Origin: Methylobacterium currus
Lineage (GTDB): Bacteria; Pseudomonadota; Alphaproteobacteria; Rhizobiales; Beijerinckiaceae
NCBI RefSeq assembly: GCF_003058325.1
Contig: NZ_CP028844.1
Coordinates: 1-64,000, forward strand
Length of the DNA: 64,000 nucleotides
Direction: 5' to 3'
A program made the translations under genes and the position numbers. The notes below the pieces were generated by a model, which did not search any database, was not told the DNA's origin, and was given only the letters and a program-made list of their open reading frames with translations. Every line of letters starts with the position of its first letter. The first letter of the stretch is position 1. This document shows, piece by piece, positions 35,161 through 44,684 of this stretch.

Positions 35161-35234
35161 CAGGCTCCCTCCACACGAGAAAGCCAGCCTAAAAGATCCT
35201 GGGGGGATGACGGCGAAAAACTGACGGGCAAGCC

Positions 35235-35534
35235 TCATCGAGCGTAGCAAGCGTATGATGGGCCGTGATGGCATGTGCTATGGTCGTGCTCGGTGAAGTG
35301 ATTATAGAAGCCACGCGCATGGGCGCGGTGCTCGCACTGATGATATGAGTAGACACAGCCTATAAATTTTGGCCTATAGTGCACAAATTTGAACACACTT
35401 CCAACACTCAAACCTGAATGTTGTATCGCTCGAAATTTATCAATAGTGTTTGGCCTTGATCTCGCGTCCGATGCATAGCCGGCAGCCGGTGCGAGCATAA
35501 TCACCGCCGTGCAGATCAAACATGCCCATCGCAT
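35235..35534 (-). CDS. Small exported Cys/His/Tyr-rich protein of unknown function
   Basis: The 99-residue protein has a clear signal peptide (MRWACLICTAVIMLAPAAGY, cut near YAS). The mature part is rich in aromatic residues, His and Cys at the end: FIGCVYSYHQCEHRAHARG, FYNHFTEHDHSTCHHGP, SYACYAR. GGAGG lies 8 bases before ATG 35534, which decides the start. Base composition is less GC-rich than the neighbours, suggesting a separate origin. Disulfides and metal binding are possible; no family is recognised. Confidence 0.6.
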   Translation of the reverse strand: MRWACLICTAVIMLAPAAGYASDARSRPNTIDKFRAIQHSGLSVGSVFKFVHYRPKFIGCVYSYHQCEHRAHARGFYNHFTEHDHSTCHHGPSYACYAR

Positions 35535-35660
35535 CGCAGATCCTCCACGACCATACAATCAAATGCCAACATGTTGTTGTCAAGGGGCAATGTGAGGGTT
35601 GGGTAACGGCGTTGATGGTTCCCCGGATCTTGGTCTGGCCGAAGGGTGAGCCCCCGGATC

Positions 35661-35777
35661 TCATTCGGCGGCCTCTCGGGCCGCCGCCAAGGCAAACTCC
35701 TGGGGCGTCCGCCACTCCATAGCGGAGTGCCGCCGCACCGGGTTGTACAACCTCTCACCACAAGACCCATAGTACCG
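35661..35777 (-). pseudogene. IS3-family transposase, last residues
   Basis: ERLYNPVRRHSAMEWRTPQE followed by FALAAAREAAE and a stop is the typical C-terminus of an IS3-group OrfB (Y-N-x-x-R-x-H-S ... R-T-P). The rest of the element is gone. Confidence 0.65.
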
Positions 35778-35784
35778 GCGCAGG

Positions 35785-35947
35785 CGACGATGGCGTCGTC
35801 GTCTATGGATGGCATCCGTGGGCCGGGCGCGCGGTCCGTGTCCATGACGTGATCGAGCGGGCAACCGGGACGGCAGCGCGCTGCACGCTGGCGGATGCGC
35901 CCATGGCGCGCTTGCAGGAGATCCAGGTCCGGATGCTCGATCCCGTC
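35785..35947 (+). pseudogene. Gene fragment cut by the IS256 element
   Basis: An open frame reads DDGVVVYGWHPWAGRAVRVH then DVIERATGTAARCTLADAPM and ARLQEIQVRMLDPVG, and stops being coding exactly at the left end of the IS at 35948. It resembles accessory proteins encoded next to integrases and transposases in rhizobial islands, but I cannot name the family. No start is visible. Confidence 0.35.
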
Positions 35948-37266
35948 GGGACTGTCGGAAATTTCGTGTAGGGGCGGCCATAGTGGACCCCACGGAGGTT
36001 CCCGATGGCAAGACGCAAAGCACCCAGCATCCCTGACGCGATCCTAGACCAGCTGCTGGCCGGCGCTGATCCGAAGTCGGCGTTCGAGGCTGACGGCCTG
36101 CTGGACGAGCTGAAGAAGGCCTTGGCCGAGCGCGCCCTCAACGCCGAGATGGACCATCATCTGGCGAGCGAGGAGGCCGGCAACAAGCGCAATGGCTACG
36201 GTCGTAAGACAGTCACGACCGAGACCGGCCGGATCGAACTGTCGATCCCGCGCGACCGGCAGGCGACGTTCGACCCGCAGCTGATCGCCCGCTACCAGCG
36301 CCGCTTTCTCGGCTTCGACGACAAGATCGTGTCGATGTACGCCCGCGGCATGAGCACCCGGGAGATCGTCTCCCACCTGCGCGAGCTCTACGGGATCGAG
36401 GTCTCGCCCGACCTGATCAGCGCGGTGACCGACGCGGTGCTCGACGAGGTCGCCGCCTGGCAGGCCCGGCCGCTGGAACCGGTCTACCCGATCGTGTTCT
36501 TCGACGCCCTGCGGATCAAGGTGCGTGACGAGGGGGTGGTCCGCAACAAGGCCGTCCACATCGCGCTCGGCGTGCGCGCCGACGGATCCAAGGAGATCCT
36601 CGGCTTGTGGCTCGAGCAGAACGAGGGCGCCAAGTTCTGGTTGCGGGTCATGAACGAGCTCAGGAACCGCGGCGTCGAGGATGTACTCCTGGCGGTGGTC
36701 GACGGCTTGAAGGGCTTCCCCGACGCGATCCGGGCGGTGTTTCCCGAGGCGCTGGTCCAGACCTGCATCGTCCACCTGCTTCGCCACAGCCTCGACTTCG
36801 TCTCCTACAAGGACCGCAAGCTCGTGGCGGCCGCGCTGAAGGACATCTACCGCGCGCTCGATGCCGCCGCTGGCGAGGCGGCGCTGTCCGCCTTCGAAGC
36901 GGGCGAGTGGGGCCGGAAGTACCCGGCCATCGCCCAGAGCTGGCGACGAGCCTGGAGCGAGGTCGTCCCGTTCTACGCGTTCCCCGGCGAGGTGCGCCGG
37001 ATCCTCTACACCACGAACGCCATCGAGGCTCTGAACGCTACGCTGCGCCGGGCTGTGCGCGCCCGCGGCCACTTCCCGACCGACGAGGCCTCGCTGAAGC
37101 TGCTCTACCTGGTCTTGAACCGCTCCGAGAAGGCGTGGACGATGGGTCCGCGTGAGTGGGTCATGGCCAAGGCGCAGTTCGCCGTCATCTTCGGCGAGCG
37201 CTTCACCCGGGCCATGGCGGCCTGATGTTCAACCCGCCGCCCCTACACGGAATTCCTGACAGTCCC
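35948..37266 (+). mobile_element. IS256-family insertion sequence
   Basis: Ends GGGACTGTCGGAAATTTCGT (from 35948) and, on the other strand, GGGACTGTCAGGAATTCCGT (from 37266) agree at 17 of 20 positions and both go on with GTAGGGGCGGC. The 1319-bp element contains one intact transposase. No target duplication was recognised. Confidence 0.9.
36005..37225 (+). CDS. IS256-family (mutator) transposase
   Basis: The 406-residue protein has the family's N-terminus (LAERALNAEMDHHLASEEAG), SIPRDRQATFDPQLIARYQR, and the catalytic residues in YPIVFFDALRIKVRDEG, LLAVVDGLKGFPDAI and YTTNAIEALNATLRRAV. The frame is complete, so the element could be active. Confidence 0.95.
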   Translation: MARRKAPSIPDAILDQLLAGADPKSAFEADGLLDELKKALAERALNAEMDHHLASEEAGNKRNGYGRKTVTTETGRIELSIPRDRQATFDPQLIARYQRRFLGFDDKIVSMYARGMSTREIVSHLRELYGIEVSPDLISAVTDAVLDEVAAWQARPLEPVYPIVFFDALRIKVRDEGVVRNKAVHIALGVRADGSKEILGLWLEQNEGAKFWLRVMNELRNRGVEDVLLAVVDGLKGFPDAIRAVFPEALVQTCIVHLLRHSLDFVSYKDRKLVAAALKDIYRALDAAAGEAALSAFEAGEWGRKYPAIAQSWRRAWSEVVPFYAFPGEVRRILYTTNAIEALNATLRRAVRARGHFPTDEASLKLLYLVLNRSEKAWTMGPREWVMAKAQFAVIFGERFTRAMAA

Positions 37267-37502
37267 AGGGTAGATCCTCGGCTTGGCTCACGTCCAGTCT
37301 GCATCGGGGCTCCATTGCGAGGGGACCAGGTCAGCCAGCATCCGACTCGTCGCATCGGACCCCAGTCGAGCCAGGGCGTGCCGCTGTGTCAATTCGGGCA
37401 GCGCAGCGTCGCGACGGGTCTCGATGCAGTCGCACCGAACGGCTACACAAGCGCCGCCCGATCGGCACCACCTACACATCTCCTTCAGCTCATGATCGCG
37501 TA

Positions 37503-37985
37503 ATGCCCACCTTATCCGATCGCCAGCGCGTCGAACTCGCGATCCCAGCCTACCTCCTCTATGCGCTCACCGCCGCACCTGGCGTGTTCGTCCCGGCCGA
37601 CCCGGACCTGGCAGCGCGAGCGGAGGCGGACATCACCGCACTCCGCGCCGACCTGCAGGCCGCTCTCCTCGAACCCTTCAGCGACCTCGTCCCGAAGAAG
37701 CAGCACGCCCTCCTGCGCCGGGTCGAGCGCATCGGGAAGGGTGTGATCACCGGATGGGGCAACCGGCCCGCGCTGAGCGTGATGCTGACGCTCTGGTACT
37801 TCCTGAAGGACCTGACCGACCGCGAGGTACTGATCCTGTGGGAGGGCTCTGCGATGGAGCGGGCGACGAGCCGGCTCCTACCGATGTTCGCCCACGGCTT
37901 CGACGAGCAGAAGCGGGATGCAGCGGCTCAGGAACAGGCCCGACAGCTGCTGGCCTGCCTACGGGCAGAAGGACTGTATAACTAA
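37503..37985 (+). CDS. Hypothetical protein
   Basis: The 160-residue soluble, mostly helical protein has no signal peptide: DRQRVELAIPAYLLYALTAA, DLVPKKQHALLRRVERIGKG, LSVMLTLWYFLKDLTDREVL. Its length, charge pattern and Trp/Phe core look like a real protein. I do not recognise a family. It is flanked by IS256 and an AT-rich segment, so it probably belongs to the accessory cargo. Confidence 0.5.
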   Translation: MPTLSDRQRVELAIPAYLLYALTAAPGVFVPADPDLAARAEADITALRADLQAALLEPFSDLVPKKQHALLRRVERIGKGVITGWGNRPALSVMLTLWYFLKDLTDREVLILWEGSAMERATSRLLPMFAHGFDEQKRDAAAQEQARQLLACLRAEGLYN

Positions 37986-38298
37986 TGGTACTGCTGGCCC
38001 AACCAGCGGCATCTCGTGCTCTAAGCATGATCTCCCGATCATCTACATTCTGTTCTGGGAATTTGCATACATCGAGTGATAAATGTATTATGATGTGACA
38101 GAAGAGGTATCTTGGCAGGAATTTCTCGATATTAATTAAGAGGCAATCCATGCATCAGAACACAAATACCAATAAAATTAAAAAAACGCAGAAATATTTT
38201 GGCCTAGTGATACACAATGGGACGTAATTTCCCCATTTTTACCTGCAAGTGGCGCCAACAGAAGCGACGATCGCCGATCTTTATCAGGAATAATCCAG
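37986..38298. other. AT-rich intergenic segment
   Basis: GC content falls sharply here (for example TAAAAAAACGCAGAAATATT near 38180). No gene was seen. It is probably foreign DNA brought in with the insertion sequences. Confidence 0.4.
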
Positions 38299-38595
38299 GT
38301 TTCACTGAGTGGTTGTCGATGGCCAGACTTTCCAAAGGAATATGGGTCTCCAATCACAGTCTATCAACGCTTTCGACGTTGGGGACACCGATCGTTCTGG
38401 ACGCGAATGCTGCAAGCTTTATCCCAAGCAGGATGGACTCAGGAAGCAAGCGCACTTGATCCTCTTGCACTTTCGCAATCTCGTCCAGTGCAGAAGGGAC
38501 AGCGGATTGATAGGGCTTGGCGTCCGGATCGCGATCGATGGCTGGCGGAGCGAATGACCCAAATGCAACAAGTCAACTCAACAAAGACTACCTAG
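38299..38595 (+). pseudogene. IS5-family transposase, N-terminal remnant
   Basis: The frame VSLSGCRWPDFPKEYGSPIT VYQRFRRWGHRSFWTRMLQA LSQAGW matches the start of IS5-type transposases (usually SGC-W-x-x-LP-x-x-x-G, TVY-x-x-F-x-x-W). It ends at 38595 without the DDE core, in AT-rich DNA unlike the rest of the window. Confidence 0.65.
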
Positions 38596-38655
38596 ATTTT
38601 TTATATATTTAAAAATGTATCTATAATATAAAATATCATAAATTCGTGTTTATCA

Positions 38656-38690
38656 AAAATACAGGGCGGCTTTGCGCCGCCCTGTAAAAA
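38656..38690 (-). terminator. Rho-independent terminator of the siderophore receptor gene
   Basis: On the - strand ACAGGGCGGC and GCCGCCCTGT form a perfect 10-bp stem with a five-base loop, followed by ATTTTTG, just 25 bases after the receptor stop. An A run on the other side would let it act on both strands. Confidence 0.85.
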
Positions 38691-38709
38691 CTATATATCT
38701 ATCATTATA

Positions 38710-40983
38710 TCACCACTTATAGCTGACACTTGCGACGACACGGCGAGCATCGCCATAGAAGCAGGATACGGCTGACTGGCAGGACGAAACGAAGCGCCGA
38801 TCGGCGATGTTTGTAGCGTTCAATGCAAGGCGCCAATTGTCAATGTTGTAGTGCACCTGCGCGTCAAACAGAACGTAGTCGGAGACTTTTAGCGTATTGG
38901 GCACGTCAGCAAAGGAACGCCCAACATAACGCACGCCGCCACCAAAACCGAAGCCGCGCAACTCGCCCACGGGGATCGTGTAGTCGAAGAAGGCCGAAGC
39001 GAAGGTCTCGGGAATGTTGACTGGGGTACGCCCAATCCGGGCCGGATCCGCGTCCTTCGTGGTGACGAGATCGTAGGTCGTGAAAGCCGCTACCGCGTTG
39101 AGCCCTTCAGCCAGGGTGACGTTGAGCTGAGCTTCGAAGCCGGTGGAGCGCTGTGAGCCGGACTGGATGCTGAAGAAGGCGTTGGCCGGATCCGGCACCA
39201 GCACGCCCTGGCGATTAATCTCGAAGCCGGCGAGCGTCAGGAAATAGCCCTGGCCCGGCGGCTCGAACTTCACGCCGCCCTCGATCTGGTTGCCGGTTTC
39301 GGGGCGGAAGCCCGCGCCACTGAAGGCGGTGCCGATCTGCGGCTGGAACGAAGTCGAGTAGCTGACATAGGGCGCAAGCCCAAAGTCAAAGTTGTAGATC
39401 AGGGCCGTCCGGTAGGTCAGTGCATTGTCACTGCGCCCGCCGGTGGGCGATGATGGCGTGAGCAAGTTGCGGGTGCGGTTGTCGGCGAAGTCCTGACGCA
39501 GGCCGAGCACTAAGCTCAGCTGGTCAGTGAGTTTGATTTGGTCCTGCGCGTACAGGCCGAGTTGGTTGAAGCTGTTCGCGTTGATGAGGTAGGGCGTCGG
39601 CGAGGCGACGCGTTGACCGTAGACCGGGAACAGAATGCTGAGATCTGGGCCCGGGAATGTCGATGCTTGATTGTCGTGCAGATTGTAGTTCTTGTAATCG
39701 AGACCGAGCAGCAGGTTGTGGCGGAAAAAGCCGTCGGAGAAGCGTGCCTCGGCCTGATTGTCGACCTGGAACAGGGCAGCCCGCGCGCTGTCCCGGAACT
39801 GATAGCGGCCCAGTCGCGTCTCGGCGGCGTCGCTGTATCCGAGCTGACCGATATAAGAGTTCTGGAAGCTATCGACGTAAGAGTAGCGCAGGTTCTGTCG
39901 GAAGGTCCAGGTCTCGTTGAAGGCGTGCTCGAACTCGTAGCCGATATAGGCTTGCTCGCGCCGGAAGGTGTTGAGGCCGACGTCGCCGACGTTGAGCGAG
40001 CGCGGGATGCGCAGACCTGAGAGGTTCGGCCGCACGGTTCCCGAATACGGCAGGAAGTTCGCCGTCACCGCAGCGTTGTCGTACTGAACGCTCGACAGAA
40101 AGGTGAACTTCGTCGCCCCATCCGGCTTGTAGGTGAAGGCTGGCGCGATATAGCCGCGGTCCTCCGGCGCGCCCTCGACTTGGTTGCCACCGACGCGCCC
40201 GCTGCCGGTCAGGCGATAGAACCAATGCCCGTCAGGACCCGCCGGACCGCCGAGGTCGAACGCGGTGTAGCCGAAGCCGCCCTGCCCGAAAGCGCCACCG
40301 CCAACCTCGATGTAGCGCAGCGGGTCGAGCGGAGGACGCTTGGTGACCTGGTTGATCAAGCCACCGGGGGTGCCAGCGCCGAACAGCACCGCAGCCGGGC
40401 CGCGCAGCACCTCAATACGCTCCAGGCCAAAGGTGTCGGTACGGAAATAGGCAAAACCGTAGTTCAGGAGCTGCAGGCCGTCACGGTAGAGACCATAGTC
40501 GCTCGCCACGAAGCCACGCAAGGTGAAGTAGTCGAGGCGGGAGTCTGCACCGAAAGTGCCTGAGTAAAGACCGGCTGCGTATTGCGTAGCCTGAGTAAGG
40601 GTTTGGGCCTTCTGCACATCGATCTGCTCACGGCCGACAACAGTGATTGATTGCGGCGTCTCGATCAGCGGAGTATTGGTCTTCGTTGCGGTGGCTGAGC
40701 GCGTCGCCACGAAGCCGTTCACCGGGCCAGTCGGGCTCTCAACCGCTCGAACAGGTGTGCCAGCCGGAACGGGCGAGACACCACCGTTCCCTTGCCCAGA
40801 GACGCTGATCTGTTCGAGTTGAATGGTCGCCTCGGCCGGTGGATTGGCCGTTCCGCGTCGTGGCGATGTTGCATCCTGAGCAGCAGCGGCGCCGGCAAGG
40901 CTGAGGAGCGACACGCCTGCGAGAGCGAGGCGCAAGGTCGCGCTTCGTTGGGGGCCTACACCCTGAGAGTTGCCGATCTTCAT
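38710..40983 (-). CDS. TonB-dependent siderophore receptor
   Basis: The 757-residue outer-membrane receptor has a signal peptide (about 14-37, LRLALAGVSLLSLAGAAAAQ). The plug domain (about 85-210) includes TNTPLIETPQSITVVGREQI and RIEVLRGPAAVLFGAGTPGG. The 22-strand barrel ends in the aromatic C-terminus VVASVSYKW. The siderophore-receptor subtype is shown by the plug and by LRYIEVGGGAFGQGGFGYTA. The start is taken at ATG 40983; an upstream ATG would add a few residues. It imports ferric siderophore with TonB/ExbBD energy. No siderophore genes or FecIR regulators are adjacent; Fur control is likely but no box was fixed. Confidence 0.92.
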   Translation of the reverse strand: MKIGNSQGVGPQRSATLRLALAGVSLLSLAGAAAAQDATSPRRGTANPPAEATIQLEQISVSGQGNGGVSPVPAGTPVRAVESPTGPVNGFVATRSATATKTNTPLIETPQSITVVGREQIDVQKAQTLTQATQYAAGLYSGTFGADSRLDYFTLRGFVASDYGLYRDGLQLLNYGFAYFRTDTFGLERIEVLRGPAAVLFGAGTPGGLINQVTKRPPLDPLRYIEVGGGAFGQGGFGYTAFDLGGPAGPDGHWFYRLTGSGRVGGNQVEGAPEDRGYIAPAFTYKPDGATKFTFLSSVQYDNAAVTANFLPYSGTVRPNLSGLRIPRSLNVGDVGLNTFRREQAYIGYEFEHAFNETWTFRQNLRYSYVDSFQNSYIGQLGYSDAAETRLGRYQFRDSARAALFQVDNQAEARFSDGFFRHNLLLGLDYKNYNLHDNQASTFPGPDLSILFPVYGQRVASPTPYLINANSFNQLGLYAQDQIKLTDQLSLVLGLRQDFADNRTRNLLTPSSPTGGRSDNALTYRTALIYNFDFGLAPYVSYSTSFQPQIGTAFSGAGFRPETGNQIEGGVKFEPPGQGYFLTLAGFEINRQGVLVPDPANAFFSIQSGSQRSTGFEAQLNVTLAEGLNAVAAFTTYDLVTTKDADPARIGRTPVNIPETFASAFFDYTIPVGELRGFGFGGGVRYVGRSFADVPNTLKVSDYVLFDAQVHYNIDNWRLALNATNIADRRFVSSCQSAVSCFYGDARRVVASVSYKW

Positions 40984-41279
40984 CTTACACCCCGCATGCA
41001 CGCAAACACTGACAAGCCGAAGGCGCCAGTTTGGAATTGTGCTAAACTGTTGATCTTGCGCTATTTTTTGATGCCTAGAACGCCATCGTTTGGGGTGCAA
41101 GACAGCTTGGCAGCGATCCTGTGCATGTGACGATTGTGCAACGTGAGGATGAGGAGTTGGACTTCGCCCTCTGATGCCAATCAGCGGTAGTTTTTCGAGT
41201 AATGGCTCCCCGTCCCAGAGCATTGATTGTCAAACGGCATCGGAGCGCATCACAAACCGGGGGCAACCGGCTCGGGCCC

Positions 41280-42881
41280 TGGGGTAAGCCAAACGAGGGT
41301 CATGCTGCCCGCCCCGCTCTGAACCCGGGCCAGCGCCGCCGGAAGGCACCCTCCAGCTCGCCGTTGAGCACGCGCGTCCTGGCCTGGAGCGTGAGGTGCG
41401 CGCCGCGCCTGGTCCAGCGCATTGACTACCGTTTGGAGAACCGCTTGGCGACGACCTGGTTGATCGCGCTCTCCACGAAGCCTGACGAGATCCGCTCGCC
41501 CGCCCGGAAGCGTTCGCCATAGTCGACGACGCTGCCCGCGTTGCGGCGGATGTAGACCTGGAACTCGCGGACGGCGACGCCGAGCTTGTTCAAGCAGGCC
41601 CGGCGCTCGCCGTCGGCGTCGTCCAGCTCGGCCTCGACCTCGCCCTCGATCCAGCCGACCTCCATCTCCGCCTCGCGCGCGTGCCCGTTCCAGAGCAGGT
41701 GCTTGGCGCGCTCCAGCTCGGCCAGGCGGTCGTCGCGCCAGACGCCCTCGGCCGCGGCGCCCTTCACCATCTGCCCGAGCGCGCTCACGCGCATGGCGAC
41801 GTGGAACCAGTCCAGCACGTGCTCGGCTTCCGGGCCGATGCGCTTGCCCAGCGTGCGCACGCTCTCGCCGCCGTCCGACAGCATGATCAGCTTCTGGTTG
41901 GGCCGGTAGCCCATCCCGCGCAGCATCTCGAACATGCGCCGGCGCGGCCGGTCGTCGAACGCCTGCACGAACGCGAAGCACCGGCCGGGCGGAACGGGAA
42001 TATTCATGATGCCGTCCGACCCGGCGATGGCCCCGTCGCGCTCGAACGAGCCCAGGCCCTTGCCGGCGATCACCTCGAACCAGGAGCCCTCGCGGTCGCG
42101 GACGTAGCCGCCGTCGATGCCGACCACCACGGGCCCGTCCGGCTGCTCCATGTCGAACAGGTCGCGCTGGCACCCGTCGAAGTAGTCGCCTTCCTCGGGC
42201 CCGAGCTCCGCCTCCTCATGCTTGGCTACGGCGTGTAGGTGGCGGCGCACGCGCTCCGCCCCGATCGGGCGGTCGAGCGGCAGCAGCTCGCCCAGCATGC
42301 GCGCGGCCAGGCCGAAGGAGACGAGCGACGCCCAGCGCGTCTCCAGGTAGAGGAGCTCGGGCGTGGTGCGCTCGGGCAGCAAGGCGGCGAGCGGCGTTAC
42401 GGTCGCACCCGCCCCTTCATCGCCGCCGCACGGACAGCGCCTCAGCCGCTCGGCCTGAACCACCTGCTCGCCGAAGGCGGTGCGCATCGCCAGCGGCCGG
42501 CGCTCCTTCAGCCCGCGAACGGTACCGCATGCCGGGCAGGCCCGGTGAGCGGCTTGCCACCGCTCGACCTGCGCGGCGACGAGCCGGGCCTGCACGTCGC
42601 GGAGCAGCGCGTGTGCCTCGGCGAGCGTCAGCCCGAGCGTCTCGGGCGCGAGCTCGTCCGGGCGGTCGATCACCGCGGCGGCACCTTGTTGATCTTCTCC
42701 GGCCGGAGGTCCGATCTCGACCTGTAAGGTGCAGCGCAGGGTCATGGCGACATCTCCTCGTTCGCCCCCGCCAGCGCCCGCATCCGCTCGTTCGCCGCTT
42801 TCCTGTCGAACGGCTCGCTGAGCCGCAGCCGCCGCTCCGACCGGCGCACAATGTCGTCCAGGTCGTCGAGGCGCTCCGGGT
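41280..42881 (-). mobile_element. ISKra4-family element, approximate limits
   Basis: This is the region of the ISKra4 transposase gene with its flanks. Exact ends were not found. The upstream side is bounded at 42882 by the IS6 element, which may have inserted into it. Confidence 0.5.
41300..42745 (-). pseudogene. ISKra4-family transposase with an amber stop near the end
   Basis: From ATG 42745 the protein has Cys motifs (ACPACGTVRGL, RRCPCGG), PDGPVVVGIDGGYVRDREGS, LIMLSDGGESVRTLGKRIGP and HVLDWFHVAMRV, all typical of the family. The frame meets TAG at 41426-41428 in KRFSKR-stop-SMRWTRRGAH, where relatives have a Gln codon (KR-x-QQMRW), and then stays open in the same frame for 41 codons to TGA 41300-41302. 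A single CAG-to-TAG change explains it. Truncated by about 40 residues, it may be inactive. Confidence 0.8.
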
Positions 42882-43775
42882 GGGCCTGTCGCAAACGCGA
42901 ACCGACCCTCGTTTACGGGTCGGTAACCATACCTGCCCAGCCTGCCGCCTCCGCCTCGGAGCCGGCCCATGATCCTGAACGCTCTCGCCCTTAAGCTGAA
43001 GCGGCAAGCCCGTGGCGACTTCCGGGGCCGGCACTTCGAGGCCACCCTGATCGTCCAGGCCGTCTCCTGGTACCTGCGCTATGCCCTGAGCTACCGTGAC
43101 ATCGAGGAGATGCTCCTGGAGAGGGGCATGGAGGTGGATCACTCCACCATCAATCGCTGGGTGCTATCCTACGCGCCTGCCATCGAGCGGCGCCTGCGGC
43201 GGTTCCGCAAGCCGCATTGCGGGTCCGTGCGCGTCGACGAGACCTACATCAAGGTGCGGGGCCAGTGGCGCTACCTCTACCGGGCCATCGACAAGCATGG
43301 CGAGGCGATCGACTTCCTGCTCACGGCCAACCGCGACCTCGATGCCGCGAAGCGCTTCTTCCGCAAGATGCTACAGGACCAGCCGCTTCTCGCGCCCGAT
43401 CGGATCGGCACCGACGGAGCCGGCCCGTACCCACCCGCCATCGCCGAGAGCCGCAAGGCGGGTCTGCTGCCGCGCACACCGACCCACTACGTCACCAAGC
43501 ACCTGCAACAAGGGATCGAGAGCGACCATTTCCGAGTGAAGCGGGCGATGCCGCGGGTGGGCGGCTTCCGCTCGTTCGCCACGGCCCGGCGCACGATCCG
43601 GGGTTTCGAGGCCATGCTGTGGCTGCGCAAGGGCTTTGGGTTCGCGGGCGCGTGGAGCGTGCGGGAGCAGAACCAGCTGCTTGCCACCTGCTTCGGACTT
43701 CCCGTCGCGAACAAAGCGTGAAAGCGGGGGCGGTCAATCCCTTCTGCGGCCTGAAACCGAGTTTGCGACACGCCC
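42882..43775 (+). mobile_element. IS6-family (IS26-like) insertion sequence
   Basis: Ends GGGCCTGTCGCAAAC (42882) and, read inward from 43775, GGGCGTGTCGCAAAC differ at one base and bound an 894-bp element with one transposase gene. No 8-bp target duplication is seen (CTCCGGGT against AGATCCTG), so adjacent DNA has been rearranged, which IS6 elements commonly cause. Confidence 0.85.
42969..43721 (+). CDS. IS6-family transposase
   Basis: The 250-residue protein has the family opening FRGRHFEATLIVQAVSWYLR, YRDIEEMLLERGMEVDHSTI and the DDE residues in SVRVDETYIKVRGQWRYLYR, RIGTDGAGPYPPA and GIESDHFRVKRAMPRVGGFR. The frame is complete. It replicates by cointegrate formation and tends to create deletions and fusions nearby. 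Confidence 0.95.
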   Translation: MILNALALKLKRQARGDFRGRHFEATLIVQAVSWYLRYALSYRDIEEMLLERGMEVDHSTINRWVLSYAPAIERRLRRFRKPHCGSVRVDETYIKVRGQWRYLYRAIDKHGEAIDFLLTANRDLDAAKRFFRKMLQDQPLLAPDRIGTDGAGPYPPAIAESRKAGLLPRTPTHYVTKHLQQGIESDHFRVKRAMPRVGGFRSFATARRTIRGFEAMLWLRKGFGFAGAWSVREQNQLLATCFGLPVANKA

Positions 43776-43943
43776 AGATCCTGAGCCAGGGGGGCGTCGT
43801 GCCTGTCGGATCCCCTTCTGGATTGAGCGTCCTCCCCCGGCGCAGCGGATGTAAGGTCGGATAAAAGGTTCTGCCAATCGGGCTGCCAGAGAGGGCGAGC
43901 GTGCCCGGGATCGGAGGTCCCATGGGTGCGCTCGCCCGAGTCT

Positions 43944-44198
43944 TCATGCCGCCAGTGTGATCCTCCGCCAAGGCAGCCGGGACGGATGCACGTTCTGTAG
44001 AAATCGGACGATGTCGGATCGGCCATACAGGCGGCTATCTCGTGCGCCTATCAAGACGGTAGGAACACCTAATTCGTAGCTCAAGGTGCGTACGACTTTA
44101 TCTCGGTCGGCGAAGCTGTCGATAACGCTATCGCGAACACTGACGACCGCGAAGTTGACGCCTTGCTCGCGGACAACAGCAACATCCCAAGTCGACAT
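43944..44198 (-). CDS. Hypothetical small protein
   Basis: The 84-residue protein (MSTWDVAVVREQGVNFAVVS, DSVIDSFADRDKVVRTLSYE, LGVPTVLIGARDSRLYGRSD) has an alternating beta/alpha pattern. The GGAGAG ribosome site decides ATG 44198. It resembles short proteins of unknown function found in rhizobia and methylobacteria, often next to DUF1508 genes as here. It is 54 bases after that gene. Confidence 0.6.
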   Translation of the reverse strand: MSTWDVAVVREQGVNFAVVSVRDSVIDSFADRDKVVRTLSYELGVPTVLIGARDSRLYGRSDIVRFLQNVHPSRLPWRRITLAA

Positions 44199-44252
44199 TA
44201 AACTCTCCATCAGAAGCAAGGATGGCTCGGCTCTACGCCGAGCCACGCATGT

Positions 44253-44462
44253 TCAGGCTGCGTGCAAGAGGTCTGAAGGCATCCATGTCGGACTGTTGTG
44301 CGATCCCTTCATGATTTCGATGCTTCTTTCGCAGTCTGATCTACGCTTATACCCTTCGCTGCTGACAGAAATTGCCAGTCCGTTGCTGGCGTGGTAGGTC
44401 CAGCGCCACTCGCCTTTGTTGTCTTTATACATCCAATAAGAAGGGAAGGGTCGGTTGCTCAT
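44253..44462 (-). CDS. DUF1508 (YegP-like) small protein
   Basis: The 69-residue protein has one DUF1508 motif: FPSYWMYKDNKGEWRWTYHA then SNGLAISVSSEGYKRRSDCE RSIEIMK. The family is a small beta-beta-alpha unit of unknown function. Start ATG 44462 follows AAAGGCACGG; an ATG 15 bases earlier is possible. Confidence 0.75.
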   Translation of the reverse strand: MSNRPFPSYWMYKDNKGEWRWTYHASNGLAISVSSEGYKRRSDCERSIEIMKGSHNSPTWMPSDLLHAA

Positions 44463-44684
44463 AGCCGTGCCTTTCATGGCTCGTATGTGTAAGCCAGGCT
44501 TGACCAGAGGCATGCAGACGCCATTATAGCACCCGCTGTGATGCAGCCTGTCCCGCGCCTGGCTCAGAGTCATGCGGGTCGGAACTTCCGGGCCGTCGAG
44601 TCTAGCCACTCGACGGCCCTTCTAATTCCGTTGGTCAAATTTCTTTGCGCGTGTGATTACGCACGAAAAATAAAGATCGGTTTT

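Noticed and set aside
41291..42913. AAACGAGGGTC at 41291-41301 and its inverse at 42903-42913 as ISKra4 inverted ends
   Set aside because: The right copy lies inside the IS6 element limits, so the ends cannot be assigned with certainty; the match may be chance.
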